Positions 6,352 through 16,975 of a DNA stretch of 64,000 nt are shown one piece after another. The number at the start of each line of letters is the position of its first letter. Positions within the stretch are counted from its first letter, which is position 1. The position numbers and the translations under genes were made by a program. The notes below the pieces were generated by a model, which was not told the DNA's origin, made no database searches, and saw only the letters and a program-made list of their open reading frames with translations. Source of the stretch: Mycoplasma procyoni (GTDB taxonomy: Bacteria > Bacillota_I > Bacilli_A > Mycoplasmatales > Metamycoplasmataceae); NCBI RefSeq assembly GCF_017052595.1, contig NZ_JAFIDB010000004.1, positions 1 to 64,000 of the forward strand. The letters run 5' to 3'.

Positions 6352-7680
6352 ATGCAAAAAGAAAATCAAAAAACTCTAATTGAACTTATCAAAGTAGATA
6401 AAGAGTTTGGAGAAAAAAAAGTTTTAAATAATGTTAACTTACAAATCAAAAAAGGAGATTTTGTAACATTATTAGGACCTTCAGGGTCAGGAAAAACAAC
6501 CATTTTAAGGTTGATTGGTGGTTTTGAGTGAACCACTCGTGGAGAAATCAAATTTGATGGATTAGACATCAAAGATTTACCAGCAAACAAAAGAGATGTT
6601 TCAACAATCTTCCAAGATTACGCTCTTTTCCAACACCTGACAGTTTCAGGAAATATTAAATATGGACTAAAACTAAAACGTTATCCAAAAAATGATGTTA
6701 AACAAGAAGTTTTAGACAAACTAGAATCTTTAAAAATTGAATGATCTAAACACGCACAACAAAAAATGCAAGAGTTAGACAAACAACAAAAAGAATACAA
6801 AGATGAACTAAACAACACAAGTTTATCTTCAAGAAAAAAAGTTAAAATCCAAAAATGATTGGATGATTCTGATTTCAAATACTCATACTGAGAAAACTAC
6901 ACAAATTCTAAAGTAGAACACTACACAAAAAGACACCTTACAAGAAAAATTACCAAACAAGAAATGGAACAAGAAGTTAAAGAAATGATTCAACTTGTTG
7001 GACTTGAAGGAAATGAAAACAAAAACATCAATGAACTTTCAGGAGGAATGAGACAAAGAGTTGCTCTTGCTCGTTCATTAGTTATCGAGCCTGAAATCTT
7101 ACTATTAGACGAACCTCTATCAGCGCTTGATGCAAAAATTAGACAAAAAATGCAACAACTTTTAAGATCTGTACAACAAAAATTAGGACTAACATTTGTT
7201 TTTGTTACTCACGATCAAAAAGAAGCTTTAGAGCTTTCAGACAAAATTGCAGTTATTAGAGACGGAGAAATCGAACAATACGATTCCCCAACACACATCT
7301 ATGACTACCCAGTTAACAAATGAGTAGCAAACTTCATTGGAGACTCAAACTTCTTTGATGTTGAGTTTATTGAACCTGGAAAAGCAAAAATTATGAATCA
7401 CATTGTTGAAACAATTCATACAGAATTTGCTAATGGAGAAAAAGTTGATGGTTTAATTAGACCTGAAGACATGATTCTTTCCAGAACTCAAAAAGGACAC
7501 TACTTTGGTAAAGTTGTTAACTCTACATACAAAGGTTCTTACTACTTTATCGAAGTAGAAGTTGGTGATAAAAATATTTTAGTTGAAACAATTGAAAACT
7601 TTGAAATCGGTGAGGAAGTTTATGTTCACTGAACAAAATCTTCACTACACTTAATGAAAAAAGACCGTAAAGGATTTTAG
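6352..7680 (+). CDS. potA: Spermidine/putrescine ABC transporter, ATP-binding protein
   Basis: 442 residues. Walker A GPSGSGKT (42-49), Q-loop FQDYALF, signature LSGGMRQR (229-236), Walker B ILLLDEP (249-255), His switch in FVTHDQ, and a C-terminal regulatory domain. About 100 extra Lys-rich residues between the Q-loop and the signature make it longer than typical PotA (about 350-380), as seen in mycoplasma PotA. It energises polyamine import with PotB, PotC and PotD. RBS is AGAAAGG at 6332. potB begins inside its stop codon. Confidence 0.93.
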
Positions 7681-8528
7681 TGTTTTCTAACTTTGTTAAA
7701 AAATTAAAATCTAATCTTAATCCAAGATTATCTTTAATTTTACCTTATGTACTATTTTCACTAATTTTTATCATTTTACCTTTAATTCTTTTAGTTGTTA
7801 AAGCTGTATCACCTTTAACTACAGATGAAGGACAACAATTTAACAACCACTTATTAATTCAGCAAAAACAAACATGAATAATCATGCTTAGATCAGTTCT
7901 TTTAGGACTTGGAACAGCATTTATTTGTTTAGTTATTGCCTTGCCTTATGCTTTCTTTGTTTCAACAGCAAAATCAAAAGCACTTAAGGTATATGCTATT
8001 TCTTTAATGGTTTCACCATTGATCATCTTTACAATTGCAAAAACATTCTCACTTAGAGCACTTTTTGTAACAATGTTTGATGAAGCAAGCTTAAATAACT
8101 ACTGATTTATGCTTGTTGGTCTTGTTTTCTTAAACTTACCATTTATGATCATTCCGCTTTATACAGTCTTTAGAGACATGCCTAAAAACATTTTAGAAGC
8201 ATCTGCTGATTTAGGTTACAATAAAGCTCAAACACTACTAAAAGTTGTACTACCTTATGGACTAAAAGCAATTTTCTCTGGAATCGGACTAGTTTTCTTA
8301 ATGGCTGCAACAAGCATCATTATTTCAGATAAATTACTTCCAAACGGATCACAAAACCAACTAATTGGTAATGTTATTAATGTTAATGCTAACCCTTCAA
8401 ACCCATTTGATTTAGCAAGAACATCTTCACTTGTTTTAATTACAATTATTGTAATGATGGCTGTTTATGGCCTTGTGTATTTATTCCCAATTATTATTAT
8501 GAAAATGAGAGGAGTAAAACATGACTAG
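7680..8528 (+). CDS. potB: Spermidine/putrescine ABC transporter permease
   Basis: 282 residues with about six transmembrane segments. The cytoplasmic coupling motif EASADLGYNKAQTLLKVVLP is the EAA loop that contacts PotA. The GTG start at 7680 overlaps the last base of the potA TAG, implying translational coupling. It ends overlapping potC. Several TGA-Trp codons. Confidence 0.9.
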
Positions 8529-9354
8529 ATTCATTGACTTTCTTAAAAAACACGAAATCTTAAGAAAAAGCTACATCTGAATAATCTTAATTTTATTCTA
8601 CATCCCAATTTTTGTTGGTTTAGTATTCTCATTTAACAAACCATCAGACAAAGACTTAATTTCAACTACCTGAAACACATTTAGTTGAAAAGGTTACCAA
8701 GATCTTGGATCTCAAGACAAACTATTAGCTTTAGCAAACTCATTTATCATCGCAGTTTCTACAGCACTAATTGTTATTATTATCTCTTTAGTTACTGTTT
8801 TTGCTCTTTGAAAACAAAGAAACAAAAGTGCTAAAGTTTATCTAAACACAACATCAAACATCCCTTTAATTAACCCTGATGTTATTACAGCTATTTCACT
8901 AGCAATCCTTTTAACTCTTTTCTTTGGAGTACTAAAAGCAACAGAAGAAGGAATGATTAGAGCAATCGTTTCTCATGTGACAATGACTCTTCCTTATGGA
9001 ATTATGTTAATGTTCCCAAGAAGCGAAAAATTCTCTAAAAACCTTTTTGAAGCTTCTTTAGATTTAGGTTATGGAAAAATCAAAACCTGATTCAAAATCT
9101 ACTTAAACTACATGCTTCCTTCAATTTCTTTTGTTTTTGTAATTGTTGCCTTTTTATCTTTTGATGATTTCATCATCACAAGAATTACATCAAACGCCTC
9201 AACAATTGGAGTTGAACTTTACCAAGGAACATTTAAAACTTGAGCTCTAGCTTTAGGAGCAATTATGTTAGTTATTACAATTTTAGGAAATGCAATTTAC
9301 ATTTGAAACAAAACTGTAAAAGCAAGAAAAGGAGTTAAAAATGGCTCTGTCTAG
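8521..9354 (+). CDS. potC: Spermidine/putrescine ABC transporter permease
   Basis: 277 residues with six predicted membrane helices; EAA loop EASLDLGYGKIKTWFKIYL. Pairs with PotB as the membrane channel. ATG 8521 lies eight bases inside potB behind GAGAGGAG. Ends 14 bases inside potD. Confidence 0.9.
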
Positions 9355-11053
9355 AAAAGTTAAAGTTGCAATTGCTTCTTCAGTAGTTGCTGCTGCTTTA
9401 GTGGGTACAGTTGCTCACATCAAAACCAAAAACCACTTCAAACCTAACATTTGAAACTACCAAGCTTACATGTCTAAAGAATCAATTGAAGGATTTTCAA
9501 AAAACTTTAGTTATAAAGAATTTGGAGATGTTTCAGAATTCTCAAAAGCAATTGAAGACAAAAGAGCAATTGCTGGAGTTGGTTCAGATTTCCAAATTGC
9601 TTGAATGGCTCAAAAAGAGTTAATCAGAAAAGTTGACTTTGCAAGATTATTTAAATCAAACAAAGCACTTTCAGAACAATTTGCAGTTGATCCTGACAAA
9701 AAACCAGAAGAAAATCTTGCAAAAAGAAGAGCTGCAATTGCTTCAATTTTAAGACCTGAAACTCTTGCTCACTTAGATAACTACAATGCCTTTATGTACA
9801 AAATGGGTTCTAAACAAAAAGGAATTATCGACGTTGACGGAGATGGTCTTCAAGATCAATTATGAGAATTTGTTGTTCCTTATTTCATCCAAGATAAAGT
9901 AGTCGCTTATACAACAGGAGACTACGACAACAACGGAACTCAAACACCTTTAAGACAAGCAATCACAACTTGAGATGATGCTAAAAAACAAGACATCAGA
10001 GAAAACGGAATCAAATTCCCAAAACAAGATCTAGTTTCTATTGCCAAAACACTTCGTGAAAACGGTTATAAATACTTTGAGTGAACAGAAGCTATGCGTG
10101 ATAATTTACTTGCAGGAAGTGAATTAGTAAACGATCCAGAACTCAAAAATAACGGTTATACAGGAGTTGTTGATTCTCAAAACTACATCAAACAAATTGA
10201 TAAATATGTTGAGCTTGTAAAAGAAGCAACAGGACATGAATTATCAAACACAGAAATTAACTCAATTAAATCATCTGGTCTTGAGCTACTAACTGCTCTA
10301 ATCGATCCTAACGTTAAAACAGAAGTAGGATTTATTTACAACGGAGATGCCCTAGATGCTCTTAATGGTAGCGATAACTTCTCTTCTTTAGAAGATGGAA
10401 CCACATTAAGAGTTATCCGTCCAAAAAATAACTTAACCCTTTTAGATGGTTGAATTATTACAAAAGATGTTGATGATAATTTAGTAAATCAATTCATTGA
10501 TGATCTTTATGAAAACTTAGTTAAGGGTGAAGATTATTCAGTAGATGAGTTAGTATCAGAAAGCTTGCAAAAAGTAAATTACAACTTTGTTAAAGAAGAT
10601 GATAAGTTTGTTGAGAAAAAAGGAAGAGGATTCAAACTTGATTTTTCAGCCCTTCCAAACCTTAACAACTTTGATGCTGTAAACTATACACCAGCCTTTA
10701 AATCAACTTATGAATACTTCGAAAAATTCTATTTCAATGATGCAATTAAAGAAGTTAAAAAATCAGAAGATGATGAAGAAGCAGAAAGTGTATTAGTAGA
10801 TGCAAATGATGAAATCATTTCAGCTCTACCTTCATATCAAAACATCAAAGTTGAAACTTCAGAAGGTTCAACAATGCTTGCTAAAAACATCTACAAATCA
10901 CAACCTAAAAAACAAACAATCAATGGACTTGAAGTTAAAGAAGACACTCCAGAACAAGAACAATATGAAGTTGTTTATAAATTCATTGTTCCTGTAGGAG
11001 AAAGTCTTAACTCAGAAATCAAAACAGAATACAACTCAAAAACAAAATCCTAA
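9341..11053 (+). CDS. potD: Polyamine ABC transporter substrate-binding protein (PotD-like)
   Basis: 570 residues, last gene of the pot operon. A hydrophobic N-terminal anchor (about residues 6-25, VKVAIASSVVAAALVGTVAHI) without a lipobox Cys suggests a membrane-tethered rather than lipid-anchored binding protein. IWNYQAYMSKESIEGFSK, GVGSDFQIAWMAQK and LWEFVVPYFIQDKVVAY follow the PotD fold. It is much longer than bacterial PotD (about 350 residues), with an acidic C-terminal extension after about residue 400. ATG 9341 is preceded by AAAGGAG and overlaps potC. Confidence 0.85.
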
Positions 11054-11058
11054 TTTTA

Positions 11059-11089
11059 CAACATTGCAATTAGTTGCAATGTTTTTTAT
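11059..11089 (+). terminator. Terminator of potABCD
   Basis: AACATTGCAA/TTGCAATGTT with a TTAG loop and T6. Confidence 0.9.
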
Positions 11090-11203
11090 TTACAGGGATT
11101 TTGTGTTATTTTAGGAAAAAATAAGAGAGTTTTTTAAGTTTGAGAAGTTGAAGAAATATATACAGAAAATTTGCCTATTTTAATTTAAGCAATAATTAAG
11201 ACA

Positions 11204-11257
11204 AGCAATTAAAATACAGGTTTATACTATTTAATATTGCTCAAAATGGTATATAAT
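11204..11257 (+). promoter_or_regulatory. Promoter and imperfect inverted repeat before abiEi
   Basis: TATAAT at 11252-11257 follows an imperfect inverted repeat, AGCAATTAAA (11204-11213) with TTTAATATTGCT (11230-11241). AAGCAATAATTA at 11188 is a related half-site. AbiEi antitoxins of other bacteria repress their operon by binding inverted repeats upstream, so this is a candidate operator. The rest of the 228-base gap (11054-11281) shows only the pot terminator. Confidence 0.45.
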
Positions 11258-11281
11258 TTAAATATAGAAAAAGGAGAATAA

Positions 11282-11869
11282 ATGACAAAAAGAGAATTAA
11301 TAAAGAAAATAATTAAAAAAAATGAAGGTTTTATAAGTTCTAAAGAACTGAAAGAGAATTTAATACCTTATAAATTGATTAATGAATTAGTAAAAAAACA
11401 AGAACTTGAAAAAATATACAGAGGTTTATGATTTGACTGAAATTACACAAATTATGACGAAACTTTTATGTTTTTAAAAGATAAAAAGAACTATGCATTA
11501 AGCTTCCAAAGTTCTTTGTATCTTCATGAACTTACAGACAGATTGCCTTTTAAAGAGGAAATTACAACTTTTAATAAAAACAAAACTCTTTTAGAAGAAA
11601 AATTTAATATTCACAAAATTAAAAAAGATAATTTTGAATTAGGACTTGAGAAAAAGAAAACAATTTTTGGAAACAAAGTCAATGTATACAACATGGAGAG
11701 AACCATGTGTGATATTACAATTGATAAAGACAACCAAGATCCAGAAATATTTGAAAATGCTTGATTTTACTACATTAATAGCAAAAATAAGGACTTAAGC
11801 AGACTTAAAGATTATGCTCTAAAATTAAACTGTTTAAATGAAATACAAGCAATTTTAGATAGCTTTTAA
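11282..11869 (+). CDS. abiEi: AbiEi-family antitoxin (type IV toxin-antitoxin)
   Basis: 195 residues. The N-terminal winged-helix region (residues 1-50: ELIKKIIKKNEGFISSKEL, ELEKIYRGLWF) and the C-terminal section with NVYNMERTMCDI match the AbiEi pattern. Family members both autorepress the operon and neutralise the AbiEii nucleotidyltransferase. RBS AAAAGGAGAA. abiEii follows after 14 bases with its own AAAGGAG. The basic, Lys-rich composition fits a mycoplasma gene. Confidence 0.75.
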
Positions 11870-11883
11870 AACAAAGGAGAAAA

Positions 11884-12678
11884 ATGAACAAAGAAATATT
11901 AAACAATAAACAAAAAGAAGAATTTATAGATTATGTAATTTATAAAATTTTTAGTAATAAAACTTACAGAAATTCCTTTGTTTTAGAAGGATCTCTTTCT
12001 CTTAAATTACAAGGTTTAAAAGTTGAAAAGATATTCTATAGACTTCCTAAAGATATGGATTTAAATCTGGTAACTATCAAAGATTTTCAAAAAAAGATGA
12101 TAAATGTTTTACAAGAAGTTTTTCAAGATGACAAAGATATTAAAATTGAACTAAAGGGACAATTTGCTGAAAATAATACAGAAAAATGAAACAACTTCAT
12201 TATAAAAAACAGCAAATCCAATTTGAGTATTGATTTAATCAAAGAACAAGAAATATTTGATAAAAAAGATGTAGAATTTTTAACATACAAAGGTTTAGTT
12301 AAAGTAAATGTTTATGATATAGAAAAGCAATTTGTTTCTAAACTGGAACAATTTATTAAAAACAACGATATTAAATACTTTTTAGATTTATGCTGAATAC
12401 TAAATTCTTTTGACATAAATGATAATAAAGTAATTCTGTATATTAACAAAATAATATATAAAACTTTTAGTCTTAAAGAATTAGAAAATTTTATTTCTAA
12501 TTTTGAAACTAACACAAAAGAGAACTTAACATTTAATATTTGAGAAAAACATTTAACAAACAACAAAATAGATTTTTGAACCAACACCGAAGAAGTGTAT
12601 AACTTACAAGTTTTTAAATTTTTAGATTATTTAAAAAGCATCATTTTGAAATTAAAAAAGGAGAATAATAATGCTTAA
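11884..12678 (+). CDS. abiEii: AbiEii-family nucleotidyltransferase toxin
   Basis: 264 residues. The nucleotidyltransferase core is visible: FVLEGS (G36-S37) and KDMDLNL (D57, D59) match the GS...DxD metal and NTP-binding motif. A later strand, LSIDLIKE, could supply the third acidic residue. Related AbiEii/MenA toxins modify tRNA 3' ends or bind GTP. It overlaps the next gene by eight bases (ATG 12671), so the three genes of this unit are tightly coupled. Confidence 0.75.
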
Positions 12679-13189
12679 AATTGCTAAAAAATCATTGCAT
12701 TTTACATACAAGCAAATATCAGCAGCAACAAAATACAATAATTATTATTTCAATAATTATGTGGATGATGTTGAGTTTTGATACAAAGATAAAGAAAAAG
12801 AGAATAGAGTTTTATACATTACAAATAATCCTGAAAAACACCTTTTATCAGGAACTTATACTTATCCTGAAGATATTATTTATGTTCCTGGATTTGATGC
12901 TTCAGGTTTAAGACAACTTGAAAAAGCTGACAAAATCTATGTTTGATTATACCTTTTAAAATTCTTAGCAAATGAAAAGCTTAAAAATAAGCACAACATT
13001 TATTTTTCAGCCTGAGTCTTTATTGATTTAGTTCAAAAAGGCGAACTGAAAAAAGACTGAAATAAAATAATAAAAACAATCAAAACAAGATATAGTCATT
13101 TTCAATTTTCTAAAAAAGAAATTTATGAGTGATTTACTATTTTATTAGGTCGTGATATAAGTTATTTAAACACAGAAATTGATTGATAA
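12671..13189 (+). CDS. Third gene of the AbiE-type operon, unknown family (copy 1)
   Basis: 172 residues, soluble, aromatic-rich; family not recognised. It overlaps the end of abiEii, with GGAG in the abiEii end as its ribosome site. It is homologous to the protein at 14192. Shared landmarks are YITNNPxK (about residue 60), a D-x-I-x-x-P strand, YLLKF-x-A, and near the C-terminus DWxKIxKxxKxRYxxF. Because the abiEii gene and this partner are both duplicated in the same order, it is probably a functional component rather than a passenger. Confidence 0.7.
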
Positions 13190-13204
13190 TTTGTTTCTAA
13201 AGAT

Positions 13205-13254
13205 AATTGAATATCTTTGTTATATTAAAATATAACATTTTATATAATTCAATT
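13205..13254 (+). repeat. Hairpin between the two AbiE-type modules
   Basis: AATTGAAT (13205-13212) pairs with ATTCAATT (13247-13254), and GTTATATT/AATATAAC forms an inner stem at 13219-13236. No T run follows, so it is not a clear terminator; it may slow or end transcription from the first module. Confidence 0.4.
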
Positions 13255-13302
13255 AGGAAACTCTATAATCAATTTAATTTTTCTTTTTTCTTCTATTTCT
13301 TG

Positions 13303-13326
13303 CTTTAAAATAATATAATTTTAAAG
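13303..13326 (+). promoter_or_regulatory. Palindrome overlapping the promoter of the second AbiE-type module
   Basis: CTTTAAAAT and ATTTTAAAG are perfect 9-base inverted arms around a six-base centre. The -10 box TATAAT (13314-13319) lies across the centre and right arm. A dimeric repressor bound here would block transcription, so it is a strong operator candidate. GAGGAG precedes the start at 13354. Confidence 0.55.
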
Positions 13327-13353
13327 AAGAACTTAATTTGATATAGAGGAGAA

Positions 13354-14211
13354 ATGACAAAAATTACAAAGAAACAACAGAAAAAACAGGACTTTTTGGA
13401 CTATATTGTCTACAAAATTTTTAGCTCAAAATATAGTGATAACTTCATTTTAGAAGGTTCAGAAGCTATTTTAATAAAATCACAAGATGAAATAAAATCA
13501 AAAAAGGTTTTCTTTAGATTGCCTGATGATTTAGACTTAAATTTAATCAGCATCGAAAAACACTATCAAGCTGTTTTTGATTTAATTAAAGACATTTTTA
13601 AAAATGATTCTCAAATTCAAATCAAACTCAGAAAAAATAATTTTGATAGAAATAACCATCTTGTAATTTCTATTTCTATTCCTTTTAAAAACAGTATTAG
13701 TGTTGATATTATTCACGATCAAAATATCTACAAAATAGAAAAAGAACCGTTTGTATACAAAGATCAAACAATTTTAGTAAACACTTATGACATTAATAAA
13801 TATATTGCTAATAAAATTGTTTCATTTAGAAAAGTTCCTAATGAATCATTTAATAAAAGCGAACTAAATCATTGATTGGATCAATTTGAATCCAACAAAC
13901 AGAATCAAATTACTGTCGATCTTTGGTGATTGGTTCTTAATTTCAATTTTGATCACATTGTAGTTGCTCAATATTTAGAGTTGATGTTTAAACAGAAAGA
14001 TTTTAAGTCTCTTAAAATAGACTTGAGTGAATATTTGGATTACATCATAAATTACTTGAGTTTAGAAATTACCAAAAAAGGATTAATTGAGTTTTTAAAC
14101 AACAGAAGGATGCTTGTGTTTTTTGAAAGTTTTGATCAAAACTACAACTTCTTTATTTCAATACTTAAAAAAATTAGATTGGAGTTAAATGATGTATATA
14201 GATTTCATTAA
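13354..14211 (+). CDS. Second AbiEii-family nucleotidyltransferase
   Basis: 285 residues, paralog of the protein at 11884. It shares DYIVYKIFSSK, FILEGS (G35-S36), FFRLPDDLDLNL (D59, D61) and ISVDIIHDQ. KYIANKIVSFRK and the HWLDQF segment correspond to the later conserved helices of AbiEii proteins. No AbiEi gene precedes it; the gene has its own promoter and palindrome. It contains one TGG next to a TGA Trp codon (around 13924), slightly unlike the nearly TGA-only core genes. Confidence 0.72.
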
Positions 14212-14689
14212 ACAAAGAAACAAAAAGATAAATTACATTAATCAAAATCCCTGAAACAATATTTACAAAAAACTGGGTGATTTTGATGTTAAATTCTTTT
14301 GTAAGCACGAAGATAGCCAAAAAGCTTATTACATTACTAATAATCCCGATAAACAGCATTTTTCAAAATCTTATTTAATTAAAGACGATGTAATTTTTAT
14401 TCCTAATTTAAAGAAATTAAAACTTGATTTTATTGATCGTTTATATATTCATATGTATCTATTAAAATTTTATGCAACAACACCACAAACTTCTTATTAT
14501 CCCCAAGATCAAAGTTTCAGTTATATCTTTGATTATTCAATTAGAGAAGATTGAGCTAAAATTTTAAAAAGACTAAAAAGAAGATATAACGAATTCAGTT
14601 CTGAGTTCAATATTCACAATTTATACAAGTGATCAAATAAAATCGAAAATGAAGAATGAGAAATTCCAGAAACTTCAGAAATTTGGTAA
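14192..14689 (+). CDS. Third gene of the second AbiE-type module (copy 2)
   Basis: 165 residues, paralog of the protein at 12671. Shared landmarks: YYITNNPDK, DDVIFIPNL, YIHMYLLKFYA, DWAKILKRLKRRYNEF. Two adjacent ATGs (14189 and 14192) are possible starts; GGAG at 14181 suits the second better. It overlaps the end of the second abiEii gene by 20 bases, as copy 1 overlaps its own. The last Trp is TGG. Function unknown. Confidence 0.7.
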
Positions 14690-14758
14690 GCTTTTTTAAA
14701 AAAAGCGATAGAATGAAATTGACTAAAATATTGATATATTCAAAATAAGGAGAAAAAT

Positions 14759-15124
14759 ATGACTCAATTACAACAAGAAGAAACAAGAGAAGTTAAATTC
14801 CCAATTAGTCTACAAATATTTTATGAAAGAATGATTACCTCTAGCTCATCAAATGGTTATGCTCTTGAATCTGGCGTCGCCAAATGCTTGAGGAAGTATA
14901 TGTTTAAAGAAAACTTTGATCAATTTTTATTGAACAAAAAATTAAAAAACTTAAAACCCAGAGAAATCATTTTAGAAAGCGATTTTGAAGATTTTTCAAA
15001 CAAAAGAAAATTCATTAAAATGTGAATCGAAGAATGTGTTAGAAATCACAATTTAGAAGGAGAATTTTCAATTAATGATTTTGAACAAAAAATGAGAGAA
15101 GGTTTAATTTTGGTAAAGAAATAA
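14759..15124 (+). CDS. Unknown small protein, tandem paralog 1 of 3
   Basis: 121 residues. First of three adjacent paralogs sharing EVKFPISLQxFYE at the start, AKCLxxYMxK in the middle, then DFSNKRKFIKMWIEEC and FSINDFEQKMREG at the end. Soluble and mostly helical by composition. No family recognised. RBS AAGGAGAA. This copy lacks the charged N-terminal extension of paralog 2. Confidence 0.7.
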
Positions 15125-15179
15125 TCTAAAACAAAGGGAAAAATCAGTATTTTAGTCAAAAAAACAAAAAGGAGAAGAA

Positions 15180-15620
15180 ATGAAAAAAGTAGAAACTAAA
15201 ATAATAGAAATGTTAAAGGAAGTTATTGAAGAACGAACACTAAACAAAACACAAAAAACAGAAATTTTATATAAAAGAACACTTGAAGTTAAGTTTCCTT
15301 TAAGCCTTCAAAGGTTTTATGAAAACATGTATGTTTCAAGTTCTGTTCACGGTTATTCACTAGATACAGGAGTTGCAAAATGCTTAAAGATATATATGTT
15401 TAAAGATTCATATAATTTAATGTACCAAAAGAAAAAACTTAATAATCTTCAAATGAATCTAATTTGAATTAAGTCAGCTTTTGATGACTTTTCAAACAAA
15501 AGAAAATTCATTAAAATTTGAATCGAAGAATGCATTAAAGCTCATAATCTTAAAGGAGACTTCTCTATTAATGATTTCGAGCAAAAAATGAGAGAACGCA
15601 AAATTTTAGTGATAGAATAG
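15180..15620 (+). CDS. Unknown small protein, tandem paralog 2 of 3
   Basis: 146 residues. Has a Lys/Glu-rich helical extension of about 35 residues before the shared LEVKFPLSLQRFYENM segment. C-terminal half nearly identical to the other two copies. The 50-60-base gaps before copies 2 and 3 resemble each other (GGAAAAATC, then TATTTTAGT, then an A-rich ribosome site), so gene and leader were duplicated together. Confidence 0.7.
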
Positions 15621-15673
15621 TATAAAAATAAAGGAAAAATCGCTATTTTAGTAAAAAAAGAAAAGGAAAAGAA

Positions 15674-16063
15674 ATGAAAAAAGAAGATAACAAAATAATA
15701 GAAAATGTAGATGAAGGAAGAATTGAAGTTAAGTTCCCTATAAGTCTTCAAAAGTTTTATGAAAATATGGGGCAGTATATTTCTATTAATGGTTATGGAC
15801 TATCTAGTCCAAGCATTGCAAAGTGTTTAAAAATGTATATGCTTAAAGATTCTTATAATCTAATTTACCAAAGAACTAAACTTAATAATCTTAAAACACG
15901 TTTAATTTGAATACAAACACCGATTGAAGACTATTCAAACAAAAGAAAATTCATTAAAATGTGAATCGAAGAATGTGTTAAAGCTCATAATCTTAAAGGA
16001 GACTTTTCTATTAATGACTTTGAGCAAAAAATGAGAGAAGGCAAAATTTGAGTAAAAAATTAA
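15674..16063 (+). CDS. Unknown small protein, tandem paralog 3 of 3
   Basis: 129 residues. Same conserved blocks as paralogs 1 and 2; differs mainly in the segment NMGQYISINGYGLSSPSIAKC, where the others have a shorter loop. Ends just before a strong terminator, closing the accessory island that began at 11282. Confidence 0.7.
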
Positions 16064-16069
16064 AATAAA

Positions 16070-16116
16070 GCAGTAAACTTAGGAACTTATACTAAGTTTA
16101 CTGCTTTATTTATTTT
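16070..16116. terminator. Bidirectional terminator closing the accessory island
   Basis: GCAGTAAACTTAG/CTAAGTTTACTGC, a 13-base perfect stem with a nine-base loop. The T-rich flank serves the plus strand. The minus-strand lipoprotein gene ends at 16123, so the stem may also stop transcription from that side. Confidence 0.85.
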
Positions 16117-16122
16117 AGTTTG

Positions 16123-16974
16123 TTAATTAGTGACTTTTTCAACGTTTTCTTTTGGAACGAAACTAATAATGAGTTCTAAAGGGGAATCTGGCAGCGATTC
16201 ATCAATATCATATACATGATTATAGGTTAATTCTTTAAGATTTATGATTCCTTCTTTTCCAATTTTAATTGGTTGATCCTGTCTTTTGTAGGTAAATAAG
16301 ATAATATATTTTTGAAAAAAATCATCATTTCATGATAAGTTATAGTCTCACATTCCATCATATTCTATTTCATGCTCGTGTTTTGGAATTCAAGTATCAA
16401 GATAATACTTAACTTCTTTATCATATTTTTTTATCTTGCCGTTCTTTTCAATAGAAAGAGGCAAAATTGTTTTTAAATTGTAATATTTATTAAGATTCTT
16501 ATACTTTTTATCCAGTTCATAATTATCAATTTTTTGAAGCTGATTAAAAATATTCATTTGTTCAGCGTTTACTATAGGTACAAAATAAGAATTTTTATCA
16601 TTTTTTTTAAAATTTAAAAATTCAGGATCATAAAATTTTACTTTCTCTCCCTCTCAAAGTCATTTATAATAAGAGAATCTATTTGAAAATTCAATATCTT
16701 GCTTTTTTGTAATTACTTTTAATTTAAAAAAATTTTTTGTATTGACTGTGGTTGATTCTAAATCATCTTTTGCGCCTTCATATGCTTTTTTTACTTTTTC
16801 ATATTGCATAAAATTGGCATATTTATCATATTCTTTATATTTAACACTATAGTTTCAATCATTTAAATCGACATTTTGATCATTTTTATCTTGAGACTGT
16901 TTCGAAGTTTGGCATGATACCAATGGTAAAACAGAAGAAACAAACATTGAGATTGCAATAATTTTCTTTTTCAT
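16123..16974 (-). CDS. Surface lipoprotein, unknown function
   Basis: 283 residues. Lipoprotein signal peptide: MKKKIIAISMF...LPLVSC with Cys at about residue 21, followed by a Ser/Gln/Asp-rich linker. The mature part is rich in Tyr, Lys and Trp (TGA codons). Its ATG lies one base after the stop of the upstream subtilisin-like gene, so the two are translationally coupled and the lipoprotein may anchor, modulate or be a partner of the protease. No domain recognised. Confidence 0.75.
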
Positions 16975-16975
16975 A

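Noticed and set aside
6352..11053. Frameshifted or broken pot genes, since open frames are interrupted
   Set aside because: Every interruption is an in-frame TGA that fits Trp; reading with the mycoplasma code gives intact proteins.
14690..14706. GCTTTTTT/AAAAAAGC as a terminator after the second AbiE-type module
   Set aside because: It is an AT palindrome without a loop or a following T run on the plus strand; too weak to call.
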